This document shows, piece after piece, positions 11,645-21,998 of a stretch of 64,000 nucleotides of DNA. Origin of the DNA: Crossaster papposus. Taxonomy: Eukaryota; Echinodermata; Asteroidea; Velatida; Solasteridae. The notes beneath the pieces are model-generated. The model searched no databases. It had not been told where the DNA came from and worked only from the letters and a program-made list of their open reading frames with translations. The translations under genes and the position numbers were made by a program. Position 1 is the stretch's first letter, and every line of letters starts with the position of its first letter. The DNA lies in the NCBI GenBank assembly GCA_037893245.1, contig JBAIAA010000537.1, positions 372,001 through 436,000 of the forward strand. Reading direction: 5' to 3'.

Positions 11645-12112
11645 AAGTTAATCATTTCCTAGTTGGATGTTGAGCCCGTGTGTTTGAAGAGTCCGAAGAC
11701 GATTCATCTTAACTTTCTCCCGGCTGAGGCGAACTGAGTCTATCCGATGGCCAAGTGATTCTATGCCCTGTATATCAGAAATGGAATGGTTAGGCTGGTT
11801 AAAGTAATGACCGACGGGGTGTCCATAATGTCTTGACCGTAGAAACCTTTGTTATGGCGTTTTTGGTCTCGCCGACATACTGCACTCCGAAAAAACCTGC
11901 AAGAGATGAGATATATAACATTAGATGTACTGAAAGTGATGTTACCATTAATTCTGTGAGTGGTACCAGAAGAGTGGCCAAAAAAGAAGTCAGACTCCTG
12001 GTTGGGGATCTGGCAAACCACATATCTGGAATTGCACTTCGAAGTTCCGTGCTGGGTGAAAGAAGATGTATCCAAGGTGAGAACTTCGGCTCGAACAATG
12101 ACGTCTCGTAGA
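11645..12112 (-). pseudogene. Penelope-like element fragment, GIY-YIG nuclease end
   Basis: Minus-strand translation gives, in order and across two frameshifts, a cysteine region with NITFSTSNVIYLISC, then QYVGETKNAITK, then a DIMDTPS segment, and finally REKVKMNRLRTLQTHGLN. This order (C-rich linker, TSNVIYLI.C, YVGET, His-rich part, REK.W-like end, GLN) is typical of the C-terminal GIY-YIG endonuclease of Penelope-like retroelements, which follows the reverse transcriptase. The reverse transcriptase itself is absent: sequence above 12115 no longer matches, so this is a truncated, dead copy. The region 11338-11640 between it and the TIR transposon is the leader of the ORF1-like element or unassigned. 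Confidence 0.8.
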
Positions 12113-12217
12113 TTTTAAGGGCGTCTATAAGCGTCTATATAATCATTATTAAGTAAAATATTTCTTAATAATTCGGTAGTAACATTTTTTGATATCTACA
12201 AATGGTGTATAAAACAT

Positions 12218-12597
12218 ATTATTGTTATTATTAGTTTTGGTAATGAAACCAAGGATCCTTCAAAAGCGCTCAAGGCACTGTAGCTCCCCGCCAGAAAAAC
12301 CCCGTAGACAGAGGCAAGTCAGCCAGGAACACCGGGGCAAACCCCTTATCTTAGCGATAAGGGTTCTGGGTTCTTTTACGTGCATTATACAATGTTATAA
12401 TGTTATAATGAGAAAGTTATATACACACATTATAAATTATACAACACACGGGACCTACAAATTTGCGTCCCATCCGAAGGACGAAGCAACAGTGGTTAAT
12501 TGCCCTGCTTGAGGACACACGTGTCGACACCGGGACTCGAACTCACGCTCTGCGAAACATAAAACCCAGCTCTTAACCGCTCGGCCACGACACTGAC
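12218..12597 (-). mobile_element. tRNA-derived SINE
   Basis: On the minus strand a tRNA-like head spans 12594-12522. It has an A box (TGGCCGAGCGGTTAAG) and a B box (AGTTCGAGTCCCGG), resembling a Leu/Ser tRNA without a proper variable arm. It is followed by a unique body (CCTTCGGATGGGACG, GGTCCCGTGTGTTG, CGTAAAAGAACCCAG, CCCCGGTGTTCCTGG) and an A-rich tail at the low-coordinate end near 12218-12238. Boxes plus body plus tail define a Pol III SINE. The body matches my memory of SINEs in echinoderm DNA, which I cannot verify here. Confidence 0.8.
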
Positions 12598-12775
12598 CAA
12601 ATATTTCCGAAACCACTTTTGGAAGGTTGCCACTTTACTGAATATGTAGGAAAACGAGGCGACAGATTGTACGATGAAGTACACAAATGTGACCGCTGCA
12701 ATTTAACCAAGAATAAATACTGGTCATTTGTGACAAGTGTGCCAATTTAAGGTCACACTGCATTCTTCACAACCA

Positions 12776-13000
12776 GGGGCCAATTTCATAGAGCTGCTAA
12801 GCAACCAAAGTCTTGCTCATTAAACACAGGTTACCAGTCAAAATTATACGTGTTTTTCATGCTAAGCAAAAAAAAAGCTGATTTTCAATGCAGAACAATA
12901 AAAATCAGGTGAAAATTTGGTCTGTAACCTTGTTTTTGCCAAGGACAAATTCTCATGCTAAGCAAATTGTTGTGCTTAGCAGCTCTATGAAATTGGCCCC
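12776..13000. mobile_element. Palindromic MITE, GGGGCCAATTTCATAGAGCT termini
   Basis: The 225-bp segment begins GGGGCCAATTTCATAGAGCT and ends with its exact complement, with TGCTAAGCA motifs repeated inside. A relative begins at 18896. There is no coding content. Superfamily not assigned. Confidence 0.85.
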
Positions 13001-13284
13001 AGAATGCATCAAAGTGCACCAGACCTTTTTTCTGATTTATTGTGCTGTTGTTGAAGGGTTAGGAATAATAGATCCATCTGGTTAACAACCTCAAGGTCAA
13101 CAATCTCAAGGTCAAACTGCCTCAGAGTCTCTCGTCACCGAACGCAGCAGAATCTATCTCTGGCATTGTTTAATGGGGACTAGCTCTCAATAATCTTAGA
13201 CTGTGGTGTTAATGCACTGGTGTTAACAGCAGAATGCATCGAAGTGCACCAGACCTTTTTTCTGATTCATTGTGCTTATACTCA

Positions 13285-13455
13285 GCACGATATGTGGCAG
13301 AGGGGTACCTCCCTCTTATCCCTATACCTTATACACACTCAACACTATTGTAACCTAACCCAGTCCCCCCTTGAAACCTAAAAGGAATTCCTGAGATTCC
13401 AGGAACACAATGGTCAACACAAAAGAGGGGGGGTTTTCTCTGCCACATATCGTGC
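13285..13455. mobile_element. Short MITE, GCACGATATGTGGCA termini
   Basis: Perfect 15-bp or longer terminal inverted repeats (GCACGATATGTGGCAGAG and its complement) bound a 171-bp unit. It separates two parts of a local duplication: the GAATGCATC.AAGTGCACC segment occurs at 13002 and again at 13232, and the GAAGGGTTAGGAATAATAG segment at 13052 and again after the MITE at about 13479. Confidence 0.85.
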
Positions 13456-13649
13456 TTCATATGATTGTGCTAGTGTAGAAGGGTTAGGAATAATAGATAA
13501 TAAACTACATTTTAATGGCAGCATATTGCCCAGGCAGTGTTTAAGTGTTATAGTTTTTGTCTGCATTGGAGTTCATTGCACAAGCCAGAAAATATTCATT
13601 TCGATTGGGCAGTTTCACAATTATCTCCTTCTCAGACTGACTTCTCACA

Positions 13650-14127
13650 ATTTTTAGACTACCATGGCAACCACATCCATTGCCTGGCTACCTTCTATGT
13701 TTTCCATCCTTGTTACCTCCTCTCCTGCCTGCTCCTGGCCAACAGTTTATCGGTCGTCACCTCTCGCTTTCTCTTCTCAGCCTGAGAGGCCATTCATATT
13801 ACTATAGCAACCGCATCCATTGCCTTGCTACCTCCTCCGTTTTCCCTCATTGTTACCTCCTCTGCTGCCTGCTCCTAGCCAACGGTTTATTGGTCGTCAC
13901 CTCTCGCTTCTTCTTCTCAGCCTGTGAGGCCAGCCAGATTACTATATCAACTGCATCCCTTGCCTGACTACCTTCTCCATTTTCCCTTATTGTTACCTCC
14001 TCTTCTGCCTGCTCCTGGCCAACAGCTCCTTGATCGTTACCTCTCTCTTTCTCTTCCCTGCCTGGAAGGCCAGACAGATTACTATAGCAACCGCCTCCAT
14101 TGCCTGGATACCTCCTCCATTTTATTT
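13650..14127 (+). repeat. 140-bp satellite, about 3.4 units
   Basis: The phrase ACTATAGCAACCGCATCCAT recurs with its anchor at 13668, 13808, 13948 and 14088, exactly 140 bp apart, with moderate divergence. Units are pyrimidine-rich (GCCTGCTCCTGGCCAAC, CTCTCGCTTTCTCTTC). The 94-95 residue frames seen on both strands arise because 140 bp units read through by chance. Confidence 0.92.
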
Positions 14128-14712
14128 GTTGTCTCATTGTTGTTCTTATAATTAACTTTGTAATTTCTACTTGTTTGCTGTCTGTTGTGTAATTCTTGTT
14201 ATTTTGTGATGGTTAATAATTTGTTGATGTAATTTTGTGTAGCTACTAATTTATTGTATAATTATGTTTATTCTCAAACCACACACAAAACCACCTTGAC
14301 ACGATGATTTGACTTTTTGGCTTAGTTTCTCGAGCCGCTAGTTTATTCCTTCTTATTACATTTTAAGCTATCAAATTTTTACATTTTTTAAAAACGCTTT
14401 CATAACAGCATAAAAAGGGAAGATAATGCGTAATCTAAAACTGCTGCTCAGAGGGGAATGCACAACATTAAAAACAGAACCACATAACTGGCCACAGAAC
14501 CCACAGGCGAACGTTGGTTGGTTGGTTGGCACGAATCTAGCTTCGGTCTTAGTTTTAGTTTCTTCCCCTTAAACAGTTTTAGTACCAAGAAACGTCAAAT
14601 TTTGGCCAATTTTAATAGAATGCAAGGCTAACCTCCTTACACGTATTCTTTATTTCTAAGAACAATCATATTGTGAGACAATTTATAATAAAATGCAAGG
14701 TTAACCCCTTTA

Positions 14713-15346
14713 CAGGGTGTCCACATAAAAAGTATACCCATTTTCAAATTTGTATTATTGAAAAAATACTGAATGTTTCTGAAAAATACAAATGTCTGTT
14801 GAAGGGATAGAATGCCTTCTGTCCAATGGTATAAGGTTCATTATGTCATTGCCATGAATGACTGAACAAACAAGACATTTATGAAAGGTACTGAAATAAG
14901 CACTGTGGCAAGTTGTTTTTACTTGTGTGACAAAGCTCAGGCAGGTGTTTGTAAGGACAAATTATTGTACGGTTTAAACACATTGAAAAAGCAATGACTG
15001 GGTCTATGAATAATTTGTTCTGATCCCTTTCTTTTTGTGGTACACTTACCTTACAAAATTAAGGTGATGTACCCTCTACATGGCCACTATTACTGTTAAT
15101 GCATAGCTGGCATCTTCGTCTCATGCCTCTTACTGCCCGCCTTATCATCCCAACTTGTCACAGTGCTGATTTCAGTACCTTTCATAACTGTCTTGTTTGT
15201 TCAGTCATTGATTTGGCAATGACATAATGAATCTTATACTATCGGACAAAGGGCATTCAACAGACATTTGTATTTGTCAGAAACATTCGGTAGTTTGGCA
15301 ATAATATGAATTTGAAAATGGGTATACTTTTTATGTGGACACCCTA
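14713..15346. mobile_element. Mariner-type MITE, copy A
   Basis: Termini CAGGGTGTCCACATAAAAAG and its near-complement, extending about 38 bp and including TATACCCATTTTCAAATT, are flanked by TA (14711-14712 and 15347-15348). Inner segments such as TTCAGTACCTTTCAT are also mirrored. It is 634 bp with no transposase. TA duplication and the terminus suggest Tc1/mariner. A copy lies at 49221-49730, so it predates the block duplication. Confidence 0.85.
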
Positions 15347-15783
15347 TATAGAGCCTTAACAAAATTCTTCAAGAAAAATCTAATTTTGCCAATTAAAATA
15401 AAAATGAAAGGTTACCGGTAACCCCGGATTTTGAAGCAATGGCCACGTTATAAGTCACACCGGGAAAAGGTGACATATTTTACTTTGGAACGGGTGTTTA
15501 CGTCCGTGTATTGTTTTTATGGCCGCAATGACCACGTGGTGCGTCATCTACCTGAAGAAGATAATAGTCGTGTTTAGTCGGGCAGCGGCCGCGCAGTGAA
15601 TATGCCGACAATTGCCGATGCGGACCAAATCATGATTTACATGCGCATGTCCTCACATTATGTGCAATTAGAGTAATTTGTGGTTCAAGTTGGCAAACAA
15701 CTGTTTACTGCAAACAAGAAAAAAGACTTGACTATAGGTTTTCAAAAACGTGTGAACCTACCAGCTTGTTTAGTTTCTGTAAT

Positions 15784-16713
15784 TCACTGTCTGCCTTTTC
15801 GACAAATAAGCTTTTTAGTAGCTTTTCTAAAAGCTTCATTTCTCCAGCAATAGATGACCGTGTTGAGCCAAGAATTGCTGTATTGCAAACTTTCAGTGAA
15901 AATTGATATTAAAATGTGTTTTTTTCCAGGGTACATTGTGGGCAGCCATGTGACGCAGACGGTGCCTGTGATTATCAGAAATGTTTTGAGAGCTTTTACA
16001 TTTGATCGATGCAGCTGAACCTGTGCATCGTCAGCTTTGATCTCAGCTGCTGCTATACGCCGTGCATGATGCCTCGCTATCAATATCATTTTCCCATACA
16101 AAACAATTATAATCAAAACAACTGATATTATAACAGACCTACCAAAAACTTGAAAAATTATTTCCAACTTTTCAAAATGCTGAGCCACTATGTGGAAAGT
16201 GAACAGAACAAGACAGAGTAAAGTTGCACATGTCAAGGCAATGCAAGCTCGTCTTTTGGTGACTAATGTGGGCAGTTTGAGAGGTTGTGATACTGCAATG
16301 TAGCGGACCACAGTAACCACTACCAGAATGCACAATTCCAGCAATTGAAAAAAAATAGCTATACTTTGAAGGACTGGTATACAAACATGCAGCAAGAAAC
16401 CTGCATAAAGAAGACCAAAGAAGCCCACTCCAACATCGGTAATCGTTAAGGCTACCACCAGCAGCTTAGTGACGTCATGCATGTCATGTATGCCATGTAA
16501 CACCAGCAGAGAAAACAAGTTGCAGATGATGCAAAACAAGCAGTTTAAACTAAGAACACAGATATATATACTTATGTACAAACTATCTTTGTCTTCGTCG
16601 ATATCGTTTGCATGTGATGAATGTCCACACAGTCCCGATACGTTTTCCATTTTAAGAGGCTGGGATATTCCGTGTGCGGTAGATTTGAGCTCGCTTGACA
16701 GGCACTTGAGCAA
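15784..16713 (-). CDS. Rhodopsin-class GPCR, intronless, copy A
   Basis: A 309-residue single-exon seven-helix receptor. Helices lie at about 46-73, 82-105, 111-137, 155-175, 190-213, 241-261 and 266-290. Class-A landmarks are N65 (helix 1), D93 (helix 2), VRY at 136-138 in place of DRY, CVTWLP at 253-258, and NTVIY at 284-288 in place of NPxxY. Unusual points: no tryptophan in helix 4, no proline in helix 5, and no second-loop cysteine to pair with C111. The second Met (M22, with an N-glycosylation motif NVS just after) may be the true start, since residues 1-21 look like leader. It would act in the plasma membrane; ligand unknown. Echinoderms carry large lineage-specific expansions of such intronless receptors. 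Copy B at 51451 differs at about 28 positions. Confidence 0.88.
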   Translation of the reverse strand: MLKCLSSELKSTAHGISQPLKMENVSGLCGHSSHANDIDEDKDSLYISIYICVLSLNCLFCIICNLFSLLVLHGIHDMHDVTKLLVVALTITDVGVGFFGLLYAGFLLHVCIPVLQSIAIFFQLLELCILVVVTVVRYIAVSQPLKLPTLVTKRRACIALTCATLLCLVLFTFHIVAQHFEKLEIIFQVFGRSVIISVVLIIIVLYGKMILIARHHARRIAAAEIKADDAQVQLHRSNVKALKTFLIITGTVCVTWLPTMYPGKKHILISIFTESLQYSNSWLNTVIYCWRNEAFRKATKKLICRKGRQ

Positions 16714-17645
16714 TCTTCACAGGAACAGAAAACTAATTCATTGTTGTAATGTATAATGTCTAAGATAATGTAAATACTGTTCCTCAGAAACCAGTAGAGG
16801 AGCTTCGTTTTCAATGTAGACTTCTATGCTATTGTACACGAGACAGTGTCCTGGCGACGGGCGGGGCATTCTTTTCAGAACCACACATTTCACAATAGAC
16901 TGAGAATTATTCACGTGGTGCTTGCAAAGAACTTATCTTATTTCTTTTCAACATGCAAACCTTCAAGTTTCACAAGAGACATCAAATCCAGACACCGTCC
17001 AATGTACATCACTGTTTACAGTGCTTCAGTATAAGCAGAACCTCATGGATTCACCACCACCAGATTCACCACCACCAGGGCAACCAAACTCCCAGACAGT
17101 GGCGGACTTCAGAGGAACTCAGAAAGGCTCCTAGCAGAACTGAAATGCAGGGTTAGTTGGGATCATCAATTGTAATAGTACTGCGTAACGTTCGTGCATA
17201 TAAATAGTTTCTCAATTCCAGTTGAACGATAGTGCTGTATTGGATACATACCAACAGGCACATCAGTGTTACATCATGGTGCCGTGTATCTGCCAATTTC
17301 GGACGATCTCACTCCAGATGCATACAATACTTCTAATTTAGCATCCAGTAAAAGTCAGTCCATTTGAATTGTCATTAAGCGTGGTTTCCAGAGTTGTGTT
17401 GCAATGATTGTTTTTTTCCAGCGTCTCATAGGCCTACAGTATACACCCGACGTGATTGTGTGTACATGTCGTTTTAGACACATTTCTACGGCGTGGTAGA
17501 CGGTGGACGTATACTATCCAATCAAAACCAGTGCAAACCGCATACATGGGCCCCATCCAATCCTTGGCAAGGTATCGTTCAACATTATGCTTTTGCTGAT
17601 GCAAGCTGCATATTTAGCATGAATTAATTTATTCAAATCAACTAC

Positions 17646-17924
17646 TTAGCATTTGTACATTTTAACAATGTACTGGGGGCTATAGGCTGGATGGGATTTG
17701 TCAATGTCCAGTCTACAGGGTGTCTCCCCCAAAAGGTGATTTCTAACAATAAGATTTAGTTTGACAAAGATATGCATTTTTGGGCTATTGATCATGTTTA
17801 CCATAAAGTAGGAGCAAAATGCTTCCCATGCAGCGATACCTTGATTGTATTCTTCCAGTGATGCATCACTGAGAACCACACTGTTTGGAAAATGGTACGT
17901 GAAAACGCTTTTGGGGTAGTTCAT
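17646..17924 (-). CDS. Hypothetical small protein, duplicated frame (copy A)
   Basis: A 92-residue frame whose core (VLSDASLEEYNQGIAAW, MVNMINS, ETPCRLDIDKSHPA) is shared with the frame at 53316-53621. Between the copies there are two indels, each of exactly 3 bp, and no stop in the shared part. That is what a coding exon would show, but the sample is small and the frame could be open by chance within the duplicated block. I recognise no family. Copy A lacks the hydrophobic start of copy B. Confidence 0.25.
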   Translation of the reverse strand: MNYPKSVFTYHFPNSVVLSDASLEEYNQGIAAWEAFCSYFMVNMINSPKMHIFVKLNLIVRNHLLGETPCRLDIDKSHPAYSPQYIVKMYKC

Positions 17925-18113
17925 GGTCAGTCATGATGAGCAGCACATTCAGATATGTCCCGAGGGAAATCTAACCGTTTGAAAGCATTTAATACGTCAA
18001 GACGTTTATCAATTGGTGATATTTATTCAGTACTGAATTATGAACACCTTCCACGTGACCACCTCCTCCTTCGATATAGAGTCTCATGGCGGCGCATGTC
18101 AGCCACAGCCATA

Positions 18114-18596
18114 GAGCTATATTAAATTACTAGTAAGAGCACTGGCTCAGTGTACAAAGTGATGCCTGCTGGGCGCATCCATGTTTGTGCGCAAACCTAT
18201 GGAAAACTCGAAACTTTGCACGACTACTTGCATATCTGCGTTTGTATTCTATATACAGTGCGTTACCGAAGCAGTTAACTGAAAATTCAAACGCGCGATC
18301 AGCAAATGAGCGTTGTATTTCTTTCTTTCTGCGCAAACAGCGCAAATCGTCCGCGTGCGCGTACCTATTCGCTGCAGATAATTTTGCCGTGATTTAATGC
18401 ACCTAATGCGCGTAAGCTGTTCGCGTCTGTTCTACTTGCACGCGCGTTGTATTTAGAGTACACTGTCAAAATTCAATCCATCTATTTGTATTATGTTTTA
18501 CAACACGCCCATGAAAATGTCTGCGTACAGGATGGATTCAAAGTATCTCCGCGCGTAAAAATGAGGAGTTAGCGCTCTAGTAATTTAATATAGCTC
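18114..18596. mobile_element. MITE with GAGCTATATTAAATTACTAG termini
   Basis: A perfect 20-bp terminal inverted repeat bounds a 483-bp segment. The terminus resembles the start of the elements at 19255 and 53732 (CATAGAGTTATATT), suggesting one family. The 70-71 residue frames inside, on both strands, have no support. Confidence 0.8.
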
Positions 18597-18605
18597 ATCA
18601 CAGCA

Positions 18606-18857
18606 GGGCCCAATTTCTTGGCTCTGTTAACCGCAGAATTCCTCGCTTACAGTCACCATTTTCCGCTAACCGCGATAGCAGAACAAATTATTTGCTTACC
18701 CTGTAAGCACAGAATCCTTAGTTACGGGTTCTACGCATGCTCAGAGACCAAAATTCCTCGCTAACGCGTGAAATACGTTTACCGTAAGCACCGAATTTTT
18801 CGCTATAGTAAGCAGGGATGTTTCGCTAACGGTAAGCAGAGCCAAGAAATTGGGCCC
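18606..18857. mobile_element. MITE with GGGCCCAATTTCTTGGCTCTG termini
   Basis: A 252-bp segment with near-perfect 21-bp terminal inverted repeats and internal CTTAC/GTAAG inverted motifs. No coding content. Confidence 0.85.
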
Positions 18858-18895
18858 AGCTCGTCTCGCCATTGTAGAATCAACACGTAAGATTT

Positions 18896-19107
18896 GGGGC
18901 CAATTTCATAGAGCTGTTAAGCACACAAATGTGCTTAGCATGAACATTCTTCCTTGTCAAAAACAGGGTTAAAAACCAAATTTGTAGGTATATATTATTG
19001 TTTCTTACTTATGAAATGCACATGGAGTTTTTGCTGGCAACCTTTTATTTTTGAGCAAGACTTTTTGGTGCTAAGCAATTTGTTTGTGCTTAACAGCTTA
19101 ACAGCCC
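18896..19107. mobile_element. Relative of the 12776 MITE, imperfect right end
   Basis: It starts GGGGCCAATTTCATAGAGCTG like the MITE at 12776-13000 and has the same inner TGTGCTTAGCA motifs. The right terminus is degraded: GTGCTTAACAGCTTAACAGCCC replaces the expected complement. Confidence 0.7.
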
Positions 19108-19462
19108 TTGGACCTCGTGTTGATGCTAGCTTGCAATCCTGAAGGTTACGCGGTGGACTGGTGAACATTTTGTTCTTCAAATACCCCCTACAATAAAAAG
19201 TCACAAGGAGTCAAATCCGGTGACCTGGCCGGTCATTCCACAGCATGATTCAAACATAGAGTTATATTCTAGAAACTTGAGAGCACACTCATTATACTGT
19301 GCGCTCTACACGGACGTGCCGCCCTGTAACCCGTCCGCCATTTCGTAAGTGGGCAACACGACAGTAAAACACCCGGATGTATCATGCACTTCAACGGCGC
19401 GGCAGCTATAATTCAGTAAACTTTATTGGCCGTTTAATGTCGGTCTCAAGTGACATTGCTTG

Positions 19463-20636
19463 TAGTCTTGGCCAAGACCAAGCTAGCCCGTTCATTTGTT
19501 CCGCGGCGCGCCGTCCGTATTATCTGGGATTATTGAGGGCGCCCTTTATTTATCGCCAGATTCCTGGATTTCTTCCACTAGCTTGGTCTTGGCGCATCGG
19601 TCACGTGAACCCGGAAAATTCCGAGGACATTCCAAGCATAGCTCAAATAGCTACTCGCCCCCGCATGCGCACTAAGTCGTTTTTGTTTAATGTGGTGTTC
19701 GATTATTATAGTCTGGTTCCCAGACCAAATATTTCTGACTATTTGTGATTTTTCATTTATTATTTAGCCGTTAATGTCACGTGACCAAAAACTGGAGGAA
19801 TTGCTTAACGTTCGCGATGTTCGAATGTTTCCAGGTTTTTATAAAATAAAACTCACATTAGCAAAGGTCAACACCAGACGAAATGCCTAAGACTTTCACG
19901 GTCATTGTAGTCATTGTGCAATTTTTTTGGAAAGAGCCGTTAGAATTTGAATTGTTGCGTCGTCATAGCTACGCTGCTTGTATCATCGCGTCATTATCTA
20001 TTTTTTGTCGCCGGCGGCTACCTGACCTACACTACAATTTAGACGTATAGCCAAATGTGGTTTCTTACACGTCCGGTCAGGTAGCAGCCGGCGACAAAAA
20101 ATAGATAATGACGCGATACAAGCAGCGTAGCTATGACGACGCAACAATTCAAATTCTAACGGCTCTTTCCAAAAAAATTGCACAATGACTACAATGACCG
20201 TGATAGTCTTAGGCATTTCGTCTGGTGTTGACCTTTGCTAATGTGAGTTTTATTTTATAAAAACCTGGAAACACTCGAACATCGCGAACGTTAAGCAATT
20301 CCTCCAGTTTTTGGTCACGTGACATTAACGGCTAAATAATAAATGAAAAATCACAAATAGTCAGAAATATTTGGTCTGGGAACCAGACTATAATAATCGA
20401 ACACCACATTAAACAAAAACGACTTAGTGCGCATGCGGGGGCGAGTAGCTATTTGAGCTATGCTTGGAATGTCCTCGGAATTTTCCGGGTTCACGTGACC
20501 GATGCGCCAAGACCAAGCTAGTGGAAGAAATCCAGGAATCTGGCGATAAATAAAGGGCGCCCTCAATAATCCCAGATAATACGGACGGCGCGCCGCGGAA
20601 CAAATGAACGGGCTAGCTTGGTCTTGGCCAAGACTA
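19463..20636. mobile_element. Near-perfect palindromic foldback, MULE-like
   Basis: A 1174-bp element with arms of about 565 bp that differ at very few positions and a central loop of about 50 bp near 20030-20080. It begins TAGTCTTGGCCAAGACCAAG and ends with the complement. CATTGCTTG (9 bp) occurs on both sides (19454-19462 and 20637-20645), while the related sequence at 53933-53941 has it once, with nothing inserted. A 9-bp duplication and very long inverted repeats are the hallmark of Mutator-like foldbacks. The 71-residue frames that mirror each other in the arms are not genes. Confidence 0.9.
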
Positions 20637-20686
20637 CATTGCTTGTTGTACTTAGACAGGCAGTTTCATCGGTAAATTTATCACTC

Positions 20687-20701
20687 CCCCCCCCCCCCCC
20701 C
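20687..20701 (+). repeat. Poly-C tract
   Basis: About 15 C residues. The paralogous position near 53980 has only a short pyrimidine run (GTTCCCTATTTTATCCC), so the tract expanded after the copies separated. Confidence 0.8.
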
Positions 20702-21384
20702 TCGAGTCAATGGCGGATGCAGTTGTATTACACGATAAATCTGACAAGCCGGATTTGCATGTTGCTTGGTTTAATAACCACCATGGTTTCACTCAAAATC
20801 GATAGCAACCTCGATGCAAATAGCAACCTCGATCAACTGCCGACACGCGAATGGTTTTTCCGCAAACAGGATTGCCATTACGAATACTCTTGATTGGTCG
20901 AAAACTTCTACGTCACCAACTTGGTAATTTAACATGTCTGTGCCCATATGCATGTTATGTCGATTTGATCAACATGATCAAGAAATACGCACAGAAATAC
21001 GTATTCAAAACTATTCTGACCTTTTGTGTAGCAGATATATTACACTTGTTACCGATTATGTATTCATGATGTTCCAGTCCGCACAATCGGCCACTTAGAT
21101 GGCTGTTTTCTTTCCGTCTATCCATCCACGTCAAGTTGGTCATCATAGGCTATTGTGTTGGTGGCGTGTATTGTTTGCATTATGTATAGCAATCGCTTCA
21201 GGCATGTCAGGAGGCTGACAGCGTCTTTTATCAGTTTAATATTAGCCCATTGTGGTGTGTGCCATCGATCGCGTTGTTGCCAATGCAGTATTACTGCGCT
21301 ACTTTTGCAGCGGATGTAGAATTTATAGTCGCCGTCAGAATGGTTTGTCGCTATCGTTTTGGCCTCTGGAGCATTTACTACCCA

Positions 21385-21998
21385 AGCCCAAGTCTAATGG
21401 CCTCGCACCATACGTCAGTCAGTGCAAACTGGGTTTTTCCCCCACTTATTTCATGGAAATCATTCGGTCTCGAACTCGGCATATGCAGGTTCATTTATTA
21501 TAGCGCATCGATATTTCGCAAAAATTTGGACTTTTTTCGTGGTTCCGTCTGGTGTAATTTGTCTCTACATCTGCGTTATAAAGTTTTTAAAATAATCGCG
21601 ATAAACGCAAAACAATATGGCGGACCAAGTCTGCGCAGGCGCGGCGTGCAAAGCTCGTCGCACCGAACAACAGAGGGCACTAACAGCGCGCCTTTTGTTG
21701 TTCGGTGCGTCGAGCTGTGCACGCATGCACAGACTTGTTCCGTCATATTGTTTTGCGTTTGTCGCGAATTTTTTTAAAAACTTTATAACGCAGATTCAGA
21801 GACAAATTACACAAGGCGGAACCGCGAAAAAGTCATAATTTTTGCGAAATATTGATGAGCTATAATAAATGAACCTGCATGCCTGGTTTGAGACCGAATG
21901 ATTTTCATGAAATAAGTAAAACAAATCCCATTTTGCAATGATGGAGGTATGGCCTACAGCACAGAGTGTACTCTAGTGCGGGGCCATAGACTAGGGCT
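21385..21998. mobile_element. Palindromic MITE, AGCCC.AGTCTAATGGCC termini (copy 1)
   Basis: A 614-bp fold-back unit with ~300-bp imperfect arms (CGGACCAAGTCTGCGCAGG mirrored by GCACAGACTTGTTCCG). It is absent at the paralogous site near 54652-54662, where CATTACCCA is single. The flanks here, TACTACCCA and CGTTACCCA, look like a diverged ~9-bp duplication. The 126- and 73-residue frames in it are chance readings. Confidence 0.8.

Larger units (their letters stand above)
14437..17945. repeat. Segmental duplication, block A (contains GPCR copy A)
   Basis: This block matches 48942-53585 in the same orientation, from the AAACTGCTGCTCAGAGG segment through the GPCR, its upstream flank and a small frame at the end. 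Block B carries a 1.26-kb insertion (49984-51243) not present here. Parts of the left end also occur a third time at 61748-61899 plus 63333-63400. Confidence 0.92.

Noticed and set aside
12522..12594. Functional tRNA-Leu or tRNA-Ser gene
   Set aside because: A and B boxes are good, but there is no proper variable arm or anticodon stem, and SINE body plus tail follow directly.
13680..14151. 94-95 residue frames in the 140-bp satellite
   Set aside because: Both strands are open, which is typical of a satellite and not a gene.
19377..19748. 123-residue frame and its mirror at 20351-20566
   Set aside because: The same palindrome arm read twice; no domain.
21617..21838. 73-residue and 126-residue frames starting MADQVCAGAA or MASHHTSV, present three times
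   Set aside because: They lie across the arms of a palindromic MITE; repetition comes from the tandem triplication and not from conservation.
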